Below, in pieces: positions 43,741 to 52,335 of a stretch of 64,000 nt of DNA. Under the pieces are notes generated by a model, which did not search any database, was not told where the DNA came from, and worked only from the letters and a program-made list of their open reading frames with translations. The stretch spans positions 1 to 64,000 of the forward strand of contig JAWLCV010000006.1 in the NCBI GenBank assembly GCA_041686955.1, in the 5' to 3' direction. Both the position numbers and the translations under genes were made by a program. Position 1 is the stretch's first letter; each line of letters starts with the position of its first letter. Origin of the DNA: UBA7803 sp041686955. GTDB lineage: Bacteria; Pseudomonadota; Gammaproteobacteria; Pseudomonadales; Azotimanducaceae.

Positions 43741-43836
43741 CGCTCTCCGCTGTCCGCTGTCCGCCGTCCGCAGGAAGGCCTTTCTGAATGCGGGGGCGCA
43801 TTCCTGCGGATAGCGGAAAGCGGATAGCGGAAAGCG
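43741..43836. repeat. Heptamer-repeat palindrome, copy 2
   Basis: A 36-base left arm (43741-43776) of TCCGCTN heptamers ending CCGCAGGAA faces a 36-base right arm (43801-43836) starting TTCCTGCGG and built of GATAGCG/GAAAGCG heptamers. The loop is 24 bases. It lies directly after the flgL stop and likely forms a large hairpin that ends the 13.6-kb flg operon. It belongs to the same family as 27992-28054. Confidence 0.85.
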
Positions 43837-43886
43837 ATATCCGAGAATTCCGTCACACTCTCACCCCGAACCTCACCCTTTCCCCA

Positions 43887-43913
43887 TAAAGACTTCCCGC
43901 GGCCGGCCGTTAT
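43887..43913 (+). promoter_or_regulatory. Sigma28 promoter of fliC
   Basis: TAAAGACT, 11 bases, GCCGTTAT match sigma28 (TAAAGTTT-N11-GCCGATAA) well with exact spacing. It lies 75 bases before the flagellin ATG, giving a leader of about 65 bases. Confidence 0.88.
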
Positions 43914-43988
43914 CTGGCGTGAAGGGCAATGAATGCCCGGTTAAGCCCGGCTTGGCCGGACCAACGACAGACATTAGGGAAAGTGACC

Positions 43989-45470
43989 ATGGCCCAGGTA
44001 ATCAACACCAACATCGCTTCGCTGAACGCGCAGCGAAACCTGAATTCCTCCCAAGGGGCGTTGCAGACCTCCCTGCAGCGGCTCTCGTCCGGCCTTCGTA
44101 TCAACAGCGCGAAGGACGACGCCGCGGGTCTCGCCATCTCCGAGCGCTTCACGGCGCAGATCCGCGGCCTGAACCAGGCCGTGCGCAACGCCAACGACGG
44201 CATATCGCTGGCTCAGACCGGGGAAGGCGCGCTGGCGGAGACGGTGAACAACCTTCAGCGGATTCGCGAGCTGGCGGTGCAGTCCGCCAACGACACCAAC
44301 TCGTCCTCCGACCGCGCGTCGCTCCAGGGCGAGGTGAACCAGCTGGTGGCCGAGATCCAGCGCATCGCCACCTCCACCCAGTTCAACGGACAGAACATCC
44401 TGGACGGCTCGTTCACGTCCGCCAAGTTCCAGGTAGGTGCGAACGCCAACCAGGTGATCAACGTGTCCATCGGCAGCGCCGAGGCGACCAACATGGGCTC
44501 CAACACGGGATCATCCATCGCCAATGTGGGCACGGCGCTTGCTGCCGCCGCTGACGGTACGGGTGGCAACGGTGTGGCGGCTCAGTCGCTCACGATCTCC
44601 GGTAGCCTGGGCACGTCCAGCGTGTCCGTGGGTGCGGGTGACTCCGCGGCGACCATCGCCAGCGCGGTCAACGAGGCCACGGCCGAGACCGGCGTCTCCG
44701 CCAGTGCTCGTACAACGGCCACCATCGATTCGTTCGTGGCGGGTTCCGTGGGCCAGGTGTCCTTCAACCTGACGGGTGCCGACGGCACGGCCGTGGCCGT
44801 CTCGGCGAACATCGCGTCGGAGACGGATCTCACCAACCTGGCGGATGCCATCAACAACAACGCGGCCACCACGGGTATCACTGCGGAACTCTCCAGCGAC
44901 CGCGCCTCCATCGAGCTGATCAGCGAGGCCGGTGACGACATCGTCATCGACACCGTTGTCGGCGGCGGTGCGGACGGCACCGGAGTCTTCAGCGTCGAAG
45001 GTCAGGCGCTGCTGGACGACGACGCGGCGGACGGCGGCAACGACAGCATCGTAGTGGGCGGCGAGGTGAGCTTCAGCTCGTCGCAGAGCTTCACGGTGAG
45101 CAGCGACGACGCCACGAACACGGTGGTCTCCGGCGGCTCGCTGAGCAGCACCCTGAGCGCCGTGGCCAGCGTTTCCGTGTCGACCCAGTCGAGCGCCAGC
45201 TCCACCATCTCGGTGATCGACGGCGCGCTCGAGTTCGTCAACGGGTTGCGGGCCGATCTCGGCGCGGTGCAGAGCCGTTTCGAGTCCACCATCTCGAACC
45301 TGAGCACCACCGCCGAGAACCTGTCGGCTGCGCGCTCGCGGATCCAGGATGCGGATTTCGCCGCCGAGACCGCGGCGCTCACCCGGGCGCAGATTCTGCA
45401 GCAGGCCGGTACTTCGGTGCTGGCGCAGGCCAACCAGACGCCCCAGGGCGTGCTGGCCCTGCTGCAGTAA
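43989..45470 (+). CDS. fliC: Flagellin FliC
   Basis: The 493-residue filament subunit has conserved D0/D1 ends: AQVINTNIASLNAQRNL, RLSSGLRINSAKDDAAGLAI, and C-terminal SRIQDADFAAETAALTRAQI and TPQGVLALLQ. The central part (about 175-390) is beta-rich with Flagellin_IN-like segments (LTNLADAINNNAATTGITA) and very few charged-to-basic residues. The ATG at 43989 begins the conserved start. A sigma28 promoter precedes it and an intrinsic terminator follows at 45504-45536. Confidence 0.97.
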   Translation: MAQVINTNIASLNAQRNLNSSQGALQTSLQRLSSGLRINSAKDDAAGLAISERFTAQIRGLNQAVRNANDGISLAQTGEGALAETVNNLQRIRELAVQSANDTNSSSDRASLQGEVNQLVAEIQRIATSTQFNGQNILDGSFTSAKFQVGANANQVINVSIGSAEATNMGSNTGSSIANVGTALAAAADGTGGNGVAAQSLTISGSLGTSSVSVGAGDSAATIASAVNEATAETGVSASARTTATIDSFVAGSVGQVSFNLTGADGTAVAVSANIASETDLTNLADAINNNAATTGITAELSSDRASIELISEAGDDIVIDTVVGGGADGTGVFSVEGQALLDDDAADGGNDSIVVGGEVSFSSSQSFTVSSDDATNTVVSGGSLSSTLSAVASVSVSTQSSASSTISVIDGALEFVNGLRADLGAVQSRFESTISNLSTTAENLSAARSRIQDADFAAETAALTRAQILQQAGTSVLAQANQTPQGVLALLQ

Positions 45471-45503
45471 CGGGCAGCCGTGCTTAGGCACCGCTGACAG
45501 GTG

Positions 45504-45536
45504 GGGCAGGCGTCCGCACGGGCGCCTGCCCTTTCT
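45504..45536 (+). terminator. Rho-independent terminator of fliC
   Basis: GGGCAGGCG (45504-45512) pairs with CGCCTGCCC (45523-45531), followed by TTTCT. It starts 33 bases after the flagellin stop codon. Confidence 0.88.
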
Positions 45537-45559
45537 GATTGCGAAGCGGGGAAGTGACC

Positions 45560-45913
45560 ATGACGACCTCCATCGGCAACCCTGGCAGCACCGTCCATCC
45601 CCGCCCTGCGGTGGTCGAGGTGACCTTGCCCGAGCGACCGGAATTGCCGGCGGCCCGGACTACCGCCCCCGAAGCGGCCGCGAGCCCCGAACGGGAGCGC
45701 GTGGCGGAAGCCACCAGACAGGTGGAGCAGTTCTTTCAATCCGTGCGCCGCAATCTCCACTTCCGCGAGGACGAGGCGTCCGGCCGCGTGGTGGTGAGCG
45801 TGGTGGATACAGAGACGGGCGAGGTGATCCGGCAGATTCCGCCGGAACAGGTCATGCGCATGGCGGAACGCCTGCCGTACCTGAACGGCGTGCTTGTGGG
45901 CAGCAGCGCCTGA
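45560..45913 (+). CDS. flaG: FlaG family protein
   Basis: The 117-residue product has a variable Pro-rich N-terminal part and the FlaG C-terminal core: LHFREDEASGRVVVSVVDTE, then EVIRQIPPEQVMRMAERL. In Vibrio and Campylobacter FlaG affects filament length or stability; the mechanism is unsettled. It lies between fliC and fliD, as usual in polar flagellar clusters. The sequence before its ATG (GGGGAAGTGACC) resembles that before fliC. Confidence 0.9.
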   Translation: MTTSIGNPGSTVHPRPAVVEVTLPERPELPAARTTAPEAAASPERERVAEATRQVEQFFQSVRRNLHFREDEASGRVVVSVVDTETGEVIRQIPPEQVMRMAERLPYLNGVLVGSSA

Positions 45914-45971
45914 TCCCGCGGGCTTGTGCTTTACTGACAGACAGAATCAGCGACCGAGGACTCCACAGGTA

Positions 45972-48026
45972 ATGGCCGGCATCAGCTCCATGGGCATCGG
46001 CTCGGGCATCGACATCCGCAGCCTGGTGAATCAGCTGCTGGCGGCCGAGCGGCAGCCGGTTCAGACCCGTCTCGACCGTCAGGAGACGCGCTTGCAGGCG
46101 GAGCTCTCCTCTTTCGGCACGCTCAAGTCGGCGCTCTCGGACTTTTCCAATGTGGTCGCCAAGCTGGGCGACGCCGCCAGTTTCCGCTCGGCCTCCACGT
46201 CGTCGGGGAATCCGGAGGTCATCGACCTGACGGGATCGGCGGACGTGACCGCCGCCGCGTCGTTCGGCATTCAGGTGGTTGCGCTGGCCGAATCCCAGTC
46301 CGTGGCGTCGGGCACGTTCGCGGGCGCCTCCGCCCAGGTGGGGGGCGGCTCGTTGACCTTCCGGTTCGGCACGGTGTCCACCGACGAGGCGGGCGCCGTC
46401 ACCGGATTCGCTCAGAACCCGAACCGCGCCACGGCGACGGTGGAGGTACCTGCGGAGGCCGCCACTCTGGCGGACGTCCGGGATGCGGTGAACGCCGCCG
46501 GCATCGGCATCCGCGCTTCCATCATCGACGACGGCAGCGGTGACCGGCTGGTCTTCGTCTCCGAGGACACCGGGGCCGCCAACGGGTTTCTCGTGGACGT
46601 GGCGGACGACGACGGCAATGCCACCGATGGCGCCGGGTTGTCCGCCCTCGCGTTCAACGAGGGTGCCGCCAACCTGCAGCAGAGCCGCAGCGGCGCCGAC
46701 GCAGCGTTGGTGGTGGACGGCCTCGACGTGACCCGGCCCGGCAACAGCATCAGCGATCTGCTTCCCGGCGCCACCCTGGAGCTGAAGGGTACCAGCGCAG
46801 TGCCGGTGGAGGTTCGGGTGGAACCGGACCGCTCCAAGGCGAGCAAGCTCGTCAAGGATTTCGTCACCGCGTACAACGAGCTGCAGAAGCAGATCGAAGC
46901 CGTGGCCGGCTACGACGCCGAGAGTCAGCAGGGCGGCGTGCTGCAGGGGAACTCGCTGGTGCGCAGCGTCGAATGGAGCGTGCGCCGGCTGATGACCCAG
47001 CGCCTGGAGGCCCTCGAGGGCCGTTCGGTGCGGGCGCTTGCGGACGTGGGCATCAAGACCACCCGGGAGGGGACGCTGGAGATCGACCAGGCGCGGTTGA
47101 GCGCGAAGCTCGAGGAAGACCTGGACGGCGTGGCGGCGCTGTTCGGCACCGCCGGGCTCGTCGATGGATCGGGATTCGCGTTCGAAAGCTCTGAGAGCAC
47201 CACCCGCGCCGGCAGCTACGCCGTGCAGGTGACCCAGCTCGCCGAGCAGGCCCTGGTGACGGGTGCGGCAGTGACGGCCGCAAGCGCCGCCGCTCCGGTA
47301 GTGATCGACGCGGACAACGACGAGCTCGAGCTGACCGTGGACGGCGTCGCCAGTGGCCGCATCACCTTGAGCCAGGGCAGCTACACCAGCGGCGAGGCGC
47401 TGGCGGCCGAGCTGCAGGCGCGAATCAACGGTGCCGAGAGCCTGCGGGACGCGGGCATCGCGGTCACCGTTGAGTGGGACGCCGCCGCTGCGACCTTCGC
47501 CGTTCGCTCGAACCGGTACGGCAGCGCGTCGGCGGTGGAGGTCACGTTCGCCGACACGAATACCGCAGCCACGTACGGGTTCTCCGTGGGCCAATTGGAC
47601 GAGGGCGTGGACGTAGCCGGCAGCATCGGGGGCGTGGCGGCGGAAGGGGCCGGCCGGTATCTCACGGCCCAATCCGGCGACACCAACGGCCTGAAGCTGG
47701 AGATCACCGCGAGCCAGCCCGGCAACCTGGGCCGGGTCACGTTCTCCCGGGGCATCGGCGCGCTGCTCGAGCGGGCCATAGACGCCTTCCTCGAATCCGA
47801 CGGACCGTTCAGCAGCGCGACCCGCAGCATCAAGGACAAGATCGACGACATCGGTGACGAGCGAATGGACTTGAGCGACCGGCTGGTCCGGATGGAGGAG
47901 CGCCTGGTGGCCCAGTTCAGCGCCATGGACGCCATGGTCGCCCAGCTCAACCAGACCAGCAGCTTCCTGACCAGCCAGCTCAGTGGCCTGGAAGCCCTGG
48001 CGCGCAATGCCGGGAAGTCGCGCTGA
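45972..48026 (+). CDS. fliD: Filament cap protein FliD
   Basis: The 684-residue HAP2 has N-terminal SSMGIGSGIDIRSLVNQLLA and C-terminal LVRMEERLVAQFSAMDAMVA, then MVAQLNQTSSFL, all typical. The middle contains Flagellin_IN-type segments (ELELTVDGVASGRITL, LAAELQARINGAESLRDAG). It is somewhat longer than E. coli FliD (468 aa). It caps the filament and folds incoming flagellin. It shares an operon with flaG, fliS and fliT. Confidence 0.96.
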   Translation: MAGISSMGIGSGIDIRSLVNQLLAAERQPVQTRLDRQETRLQAELSSFGTLKSALSDFSNVVAKLGDAASFRSASTSSGNPEVIDLTGSADVTAAASFGIQVVALAESQSVASGTFAGASAQVGGGSLTFRFGTVSTDEAGAVTGFAQNPNRATATVEVPAEAATLADVRDAVNAAGIGIRASIIDDGSGDRLVFVSEDTGAANGFLVDVADDDGNATDGAGLSALAFNEGAANLQQSRSGADAALVVDGLDVTRPGNSISDLLPGATLELKGTSAVPVEVRVEPDRSKASKLVKDFVTAYNELQKQIEAVAGYDAESQQGGVLQGNSLVRSVEWSVRRLMTQRLEALEGRSVRALADVGIKTTREGTLEIDQARLSAKLEEDLDGVAALFGTAGLVDGSGFAFESSESTTRAGSYAVQVTQLAEQALVTGAAVTAASAAAPVVIDADNDELELTVDGVASGRITLSQGSYTSGEALAAELQARINGAESLRDAGIAVTVEWDAAAATFAVRSNRYGSASAVEVTFADTNTAATYGFSVGQLDEGVDVAGSIGGVAAEGAGRYLTAQSGDTNGLKLEITASQPGNLGRVTFSRGIGALLERAIDAFLESDGPFSSATRSIKDKIDDIGDERMDLSDRLVRMEERLVAQFSAMDAMVAQLNQTSSFLTSQLSGLEALARNAGKSR

Positions 48027-48084
48027 CACGCCGTCGGCGGTCGCAACTCACGAGAGGCACGAGAAGCATGAGGAGCTCGAGAAC

Positions 48085-48495
48085 ATGACGTTCGGCATAC
48101 CCGGGGCGGAAGCCTATCGCAGCGAGTCGGTTCGGGCGGCGGAGTACGCCGATCCCCACCGCTTGGTAGCCATGCTGCTGGAAGGCGTGGTGGAGCGGGT
48201 GGTGCAGGCCCGCGGGGCCATGGAGCACGGCCAGACCGCCCGCAAGGGCGAACGCATCGGCAAGGCCATCGCCATCGTCGACAGCCTGCGCGCCTCCCTG
48301 GATACGGACCGCGGCGGCGAGGTGGCGGGCAACCTGGCGGCGCTGTACGACTACGTGCTGCGGCGGCTGCTGCACGCGAACCTGAAGAACGACCCGGCCG
48401 CCCTCGACGAGGTGCTGGGGCTGATCCGCGAAATCAAGACCGGCTGGGACGGTATCGCAGACCAGGCCGCCGTTGCGGCGGCCGGGGCGCCCTGA
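48085..48495 (+). CDS. fliS: Flagellin chaperone FliS
   Basis: The 136-residue helical chaperone has the FliS core: AYRSESVRAAEYADPHRLVA, MLLEGVVERVVQARGAM, LAALYDYVLRRLLHAN and LIREIKTGWDGIA. FliS binds the flagellin C-terminus to block premature polymerisation. Its stop overlaps the fliT-like start (TGATG). A second FliS-like gene occurs at 48833-49213. Confidence 0.95.
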   Translation: MTFGIPGAEAYRSESVRAAEYADPHRLVAMLLEGVVERVVQARGAMEHGQTARKGERIGKAIAIVDSLRASLDTDRGGEVAGNLAALYDYVLRRLLHANLKNDPAALDEVLGLIREIKTGWDGIADQAAVAAAGAP

Positions 48496-48836
48496 TGGCA
48501 TCCGAGGCCCAATCGGCGGCGCTCGAGGCGCTGGACGCCTGCTCGCTGCTCACCGTGGACATGATTCGCGCCGCGCGGTCCGGCTGCTGGGAGGCCGTGG
48601 CCGAGATGGACCGGCGTCGGCGCTCGCAGCTCGGCGCGTTGCCGGTCGGTGCGCTGTCCGCGACGGAGGCGGAGCTGCTCATGCCGGTGCTGCGGCGCCT
48701 GGCCGACCAGGACGGCGAGCTGCTCCGGCTGGCGGAGGCGGAGCGCGACGAGCGCTTGCAGGCGGTTCGCGGGATTCGCAGGAGCGGCGCCGCGAGGTCG
48801 AGCTACGAGCAGTCGGCGGCGGACTGCGCGCCATGA
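48495..48836 (+). CDS. fliT: FliT-like protein
   Basis: The 113-residue product is predicted all-helical and lies where fliT normally does, directly after fliS. It has the size and pattern of FliT chaperones (CSLLTVDMIRAARSGCWEAV, MPVLRRLADQDGELLRLAEA). FliT binds FliD and in enterics also FlhDC; no FlhDC is expected here. The sequence is divergent, so identity rests partly on position. Both ends overlap the neighbouring fliS genes. Confidence 0.7.
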   Translation: MASEAQSAALEALDACSLLTVDMIRAARSGCWEAVAEMDRRRRSQLGALPVGALSATEAELLMPVLRRLADQDGELLRLAEAERDERLQAVRGIRRSGAARSSYEQSAADCAP

Positions 48837-49213
48837 AGATCGTTCCGTCTGCCGAAGTACGCCCAGGCGGCGCTGGCGGCGCGGCGACGCCGCACGCCAT
48901 GATCTCGGTGCTCCTCGACGGCGCCCTGTCCCGGCTCCGTCTTGCCCGGGAAGAGGTGCCTGGGGGGACCGGCTCGTCCCTGGCGGCGGCCGCCGCCATC
49001 ATAGAAGCCCTGCAGGGGTCGCTGGACCTCGCTCACGGCGGGCCGCTCGCGCGCAATCTTCTGGAACTCTACGACTACATGTTGCGGCGTCTCGCGGATG
49101 CTGCGGCCGCTCGCAATCCGGCCCCGGTCGGCGAGGTGGCGGGGCTCCTGGAGACCATCCGCGAGGGGTGGGATGCCATAGCGCCGGAAGTCTCGGAGGC
49201 CCCGGCGGCCTGA
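48833..49213 (+). CDS. Second FliS-like protein
   Basis: The 126-residue product matches FliS of this cluster over its C-terminal half: LARNLLELYDYMLRRLADAA against LAALYDYVLRRLLHAN, and ETIREGWDAIA against REIKTGWDGIA. The N-terminal 20 residues are Gly/Ala-rich and lack the AYR.. start of FliS. The start overlaps the fliT stop (ATGA). It is probably a diverged duplicate with a different client, such as one of the enlarged axial proteins; that is inference. Confidence 0.82.
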   Translation: MKIVPSAEVRPGGAGGAATPHAMISVLLDGALSRLRLAREEVPGGTGSSLAAAAAIIEALQGSLDLAHGGPLARNLLELYDYMLRRLADAAAARNPAPVGEVAGLLETIREGWDAIAPEVSEAPAA

Positions 49214-49260
49214 GGCCGCGCCGGATATTTGGCTCGCTTAGAGCCTCCCCAGTCGATCAT

Positions 49261-49288
49261 TTGACGTTTTCGAATCCCGTACTTTACT
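49261..49288 (+). promoter_or_regulatory. Putative sigma70 promoter of fleQ
   Basis: TTGACG (49261-49266), 16 bases, TTTACT (49283-49288). The -35 matches five of six and the -10 four of six. It lies 49 bases before the fleQ ATG. A vegetative promoter is expected for the master regulator. Confidence 0.45.
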
Positions 49289-49336
49289 TGCCCAGGTAAT
49301 CGTCAACTTTCTGGCGAGCCTGAGCAGGGAAAGGAA

Positions 49337-50647
49337 ATGCGAGGTCTTTCCGTAGCCATCGTCTGCAGGGACCCGGACATCGGGAACCGACTGTTTCACT
49401 GTGTGGAGTTTCTCGGCGTGCGTGCGGTGGTGCGCGCACCGGGTGAGGCGGTGCCCGAGACGGTGGTGATCAGCGATGGCCCGGTGCCGTGCGATCGACC
49501 GGTGCTGCGGGTCGAGTTGCCCGGCCAGGATCAGCCCGCGGCGGACGACGTCGTGCGCTGGCCGCCGTGCGTCAACGACCTGACGAGCGCGCTGTGGCGG
49601 GTGCAGGGGCGGATGGCGCGCAGCGGCCGCGAATCAGAGCCGTCGTTCCTCGGGCTCGTCGGAGAGAGCGAGGCCCTGGCGCGGATCAAGCAGCTCATGA
49701 CACAGGCGGCGGGCAGCGATGCTGCCGTGCTGATCAGCGGCGAGTCGGGCACGGGCAAGGAACTGGTGGCCCGTTGCCTGCACCGGGGGTCGGTACGCCG
49801 CGAGCGGGCGTTCGTTCCGGTGGACTGCGCGGCGATCCCCGCAGAGCTGCTGGAGGGCGAACTGTTCGGGCACGACCAGGGTGCCATCACCGGGGCCATC
49901 GCGGCCAGGAAGGGCCGATTCGAGCTGGCCCACGGCGGCACTCTGTTCTTCGACGAGATCGGCGACCTGCCCTTGTCCATACAGGCCAAGGTGCTGCGGG
50001 CGATTCAGGACGAGGCGGTGGAGCCGGTGGGCTCGGCACGCCCCCTTCCGTGCGACGTGCGTATCGTCGCCGCGACCCGCCAGGATCTTCAGTCGCTCAT
50101 CCGTCAGGGGCGCTTTCGCGAGGATCTCTACTACCGAATCTCGGTGTTTCCCATCGCCGTGCTGCCGTTGCGCCAGCGCCGGGAAGACCTGCGCCTGCTG
50201 GTCCACGAGCTGCTGGCGCGGATTCGGCGGGAACGCGCCGTCGGACTGACCCTGGCCGACGACGTGTGGCCGGTTCTCGAGGCCCATGACTGGCCCGGCA
50301 ACGTGCGGGAACTCGAGAATCTTCTGGAGCGGCTGGTCATCCAGTTCCCGAACGGCGTGGTGGGAGCGGGGGATCTGCCCCAGCGTCTGCACCACGATGC
50401 CCCGTCCCAGGCGTGCCCCGAGGCGATACCGGCCGGTTCCGTGGAGGAGCGCGACCGCGGCGTGGTGCTGCCGGTGAACGGCATCGACCTGCGGGCCTTC
50501 CTCGGCGACATGGAGCGCAGCCTGATCGAGCAGGCGCTGACCGACACCGATTCCGTGGTGGCCCGGGCCGCGGACCGTCTGCACATCCGCCGGACCACGC
50601 TGGTGGAGAAGATGCGCAAGTACGGCATTCGCCGGGAGGCGCTGTGA
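49337..50647 (+). CDS. fleQ: Flagellar master regulator FleQ (sigma54 activator)
   Basis: The 436-residue protein has a divergent N-terminal receiver-like domain without a phosphorylation site, an AAA+ domain with Walker A GESGTGKE (about 138-145) and Walker B TLFFDEIGDL, and a Fis-type HTH at the C-terminus (VARAADRLHIRRTTLVEKMR). The sigma54-contacting loop, residues 182-187, reads GAITGA instead of GAFTGA. FleQ proteins start the flagellar cascade and bind c-di-GMP. It overlaps the next activator gene by TGATG. It is likely the activator of the flgB and fliK promoters. Confidence 0.9.
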   Translation: MRGLSVAIVCRDPDIGNRLFHCVEFLGVRAVVRAPGEAVPETVVISDGPVPCDRPVLRVELPGQDQPAADDVVRWPPCVNDLTSALWRVQGRMARSGRESEPSFLGLVGESEALARIKQLMTQAAGSDAAVLISGESGTGKELVARCLHRGSVRRERAFVPVDCAAIPAELLEGELFGHDQGAITGAIAARKGRFELAHGGTLFFDEIGDLPLSIQAKVLRAIQDEAVEPVGSARPLPCDVRIVAATRQDLQSLIRQGRFREDLYYRISVFPIAVLPLRQRREDLRLLVHELLARIRRERAVGLTLADDVWPVLEAHDWPGNVRELENLLERLVIQFPNGVVGAGDLPQRLHHDAPSQACPEAIPAGSVEERDRGVVLPVNGIDLRAFLGDMERSLIEQALTDTDSVVARAADRLHIRRTTLVEKMRKYGIRREAL

Positions 50648-51978
50648 TGGGTTTGGCTCATGCCCTGACGTCCCCTGCATCGGACGATGCAGCGCTCGTG
50701 GCGGTGCTGGAAGGCGGCCGCGGCGGCCTCGGCCGGTTGGTGGAGCGTTCCGGTCTTCCCTGGGCCGAGGCGCGGTTTCCCGCACAGGCCCGTGGCGTCC
50801 TGCATCAACGTCAGGTGGGCGTGGTCCTCGTGCGCGCGGGTGAAAACACCGAAGACTGCATCGCCACGTTGCGGACGCTCAAGCGCGAGGCGCCGGGGGT
50901 GCCCGTGGTGCTCTGCGGTCGGGCGCGCGATCCGGCCCTGGTGGTCAGCGCGATTCGTCACGGCGCGGCGGACTTCGTATCGGAGGAAGCGGACCCGCGC
51001 CGGCTCGCCGACGTGCTGGGGAGCTATCTGCGCAGCCGGGAAAGCGGTCCCGTCTGCGAATCCGCCGGTGCCCGCAAGAGCTTCGAGCTGGCGGCGCGAG
51101 TGGCGCGCACCGACGTCTCGGTGCTGATCACAGGCGAGAGCGGCACCGGCAAGGAGGTGGTGGCTCGCCATATCCACGACAGCTCCAACCGCGCCCACGG
51201 CCCCTTCGTGGGGGTCAACTGCGCCGCCATCCCCGAGCACATGATGGAGGCGATCCTGTTCGGCCACGAGAAGGGGGCCTTCACCGGCGCGCACCAGACC
51301 CGTCCCGGCAAGTTCGAGCTGGCCGAAGGCGGCACCCTGCTGCTCGACGAGATCTCCGAGATGGGGCTCGATCTTCAGGCCAAGCTGCTGCGGGTGCTGC
51401 AGGAACGGGAGGTGGAGCGGATCGGCGCCCACGGCAGCCGCCCAGTCGACGTGCGGGTGATCGCCACGTCGAACCGGGACCTGCGCAAGGCGGTGGCAGA
51501 CGGGCGGTTCCGTGAGGACCTCTACTACCGGCTCAGCGTGTTTCCCCTGCATCTGCAGCCGCTGCGTGAACGGGTGGAGGACATCCTGCCCCTGGCGGAG
51601 TCGTTCCTGCGCAACCACGGGGCCCGCATGGGGCGCCCGCATCTGGCTTTGTCCGACGCCAGCCGCCGCGTCCTGCTGGCCCACGCCTGGGGCGGCAACG
51701 TCCGCGAGCTGGAGAACGCCGTGCAGCGCGCCCTGGTGCTGGCCGAGGACGATCTCGTGGAGCCCGTGCACCTGCAGCTCGAGGGCCCGTCGGCGGCATC
51801 GGAACAGGCGCCGGTGCTGGAATCCAAGGTGCGCGACGTCGAGGAAATCGCTATCGCGCAGGCACTGGCGAGCTGCAACGGGCGGCGCAAGGACGCCGCG
51901 CGGGTGCTCGGCATCAGCGAACGGACGCTGCGATACAAGATGCAGAGACTTCGTGAACGAGAGGAGGTGATGTCGTGA
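50647..51978 (+). CDS. FleR/FlrC-like sigma54 activator with degenerate receiver
   Basis: The 443-residue protein has a receiver-like N-terminal part (about 45-140) in which the acceptor position reads VGVVLVRAGENTED, with no Asp after the third strand. An AAA+ domain follows with GESGTGKE, intact GAFTGA and TLLLDEISEM, then a Fis-type HTH (DAARVLGISERTLRYKMQ). FleR/FlrC proteins activate class III flagellar genes and are normally phosphorylated by FleS/FlrB. No such kinase gene is present between it and fleQ, which agrees with the lost receiver site. It ends in a ribosome site for fliE. Confidence 0.88.
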   Translation: MGLAHALTSPASDDAALVAVLEGGRGGLGRLVERSGLPWAEARFPAQARGVLHQRQVGVVLVRAGENTEDCIATLRTLKREAPGVPVVLCGRARDPALVVSAIRHGAADFVSEEADPRRLADVLGSYLRSRESGPVCESAGARKSFELAARVARTDVSVLITGESGTGKEVVARHIHDSSNRAHGPFVGVNCAAIPEHMMEAILFGHEKGAFTGAHQTRPGKFELAEGGTLLLDEISEMGLDLQAKLLRVLQEREVERIGAHGSRPVDVRVIATSNRDLRKAVADGRFREDLYYRLSVFPLHLQPLRERVEDILPLAESFLRNHGARMGRPHLALSDASRRVLLAHAWGGNVRELENAVQRALVLAEDDLVEPVHLQLEGPSAASEQAPVLESKVRDVEEIAIAQALASCNGRRKDAARVLGISERTLRYKMQRLREREEVMS

Positions 51979-52322
51979 ATGACGTCGGCATGAGGGCGGA
52001 CGTGCAGAGCGTGCTGGCCCAGATGCGGCTGCTCAGAGCGCAGGCGGAGGCGGGCCTGGACCGGACGGATGCCGCCGCCGAGCTGAAGGCCGCCGCGCCC
52101 AGGGAGAGCTTCGCCACCATGCTCGAGGCCGCCGCCAACGGCGTCAACGAGCTGCAGGCGCAATCCTCGGCCCTCTCCAGCGCATTCGCCCGAGGCGAGA
52201 GCAACGATCTGGTCAGCGTGATGATCGCCAGTCAGAAGGCGAACGTCGCATTCCAGGGCCTGGTGCACACGCGGAACCAACTGGTGAACGCGTACCAGGA
52301 AATCATGAACATGGCGATCTGA
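51975..52322 (+). CDS. fliE: Flagellar hook-basal body protein FliE
   Basis: The 115-residue junction protein has the FliE core: FATMLEAAANGVNELQAQSS and DLVSVMIASQKANVAFQGLV, ending VNAYQEIMNMAI. It joins the MS ring to the rod. The GTG start overlaps the previous stop and has a strong AGGAGGTGA nine bases upstream, which fixes the start. Confidence 0.95.
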   Translation: MNDVGMRADVQSVLAQMRLLRAQAEAGLDRTDAAAELKAAAPRESFATMLEAAANGVNELQAQSSALSSAFARGESNDLVSVMIASQKANVAFQGLVHTRNQLVNAYQEIMNMAI

Positions 52323-52335
52323 GTGAGCTGTACAC

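Noticed and set aside
27992..43836. Heptamer repeats as a CRISPR array
   Set aside because: Units are 7 bases, form palindromes and have no unique spacers. No cas genes are present.
49231..49249. Possible sigma54 promoter before fleQ (TTGGCTCGCTTAGAGCC)
   Set aside because: Spacing is right but the -12 part lacks TTGC and the site is weak; the sigma70-like pair at 49261-49288 is more plausible.
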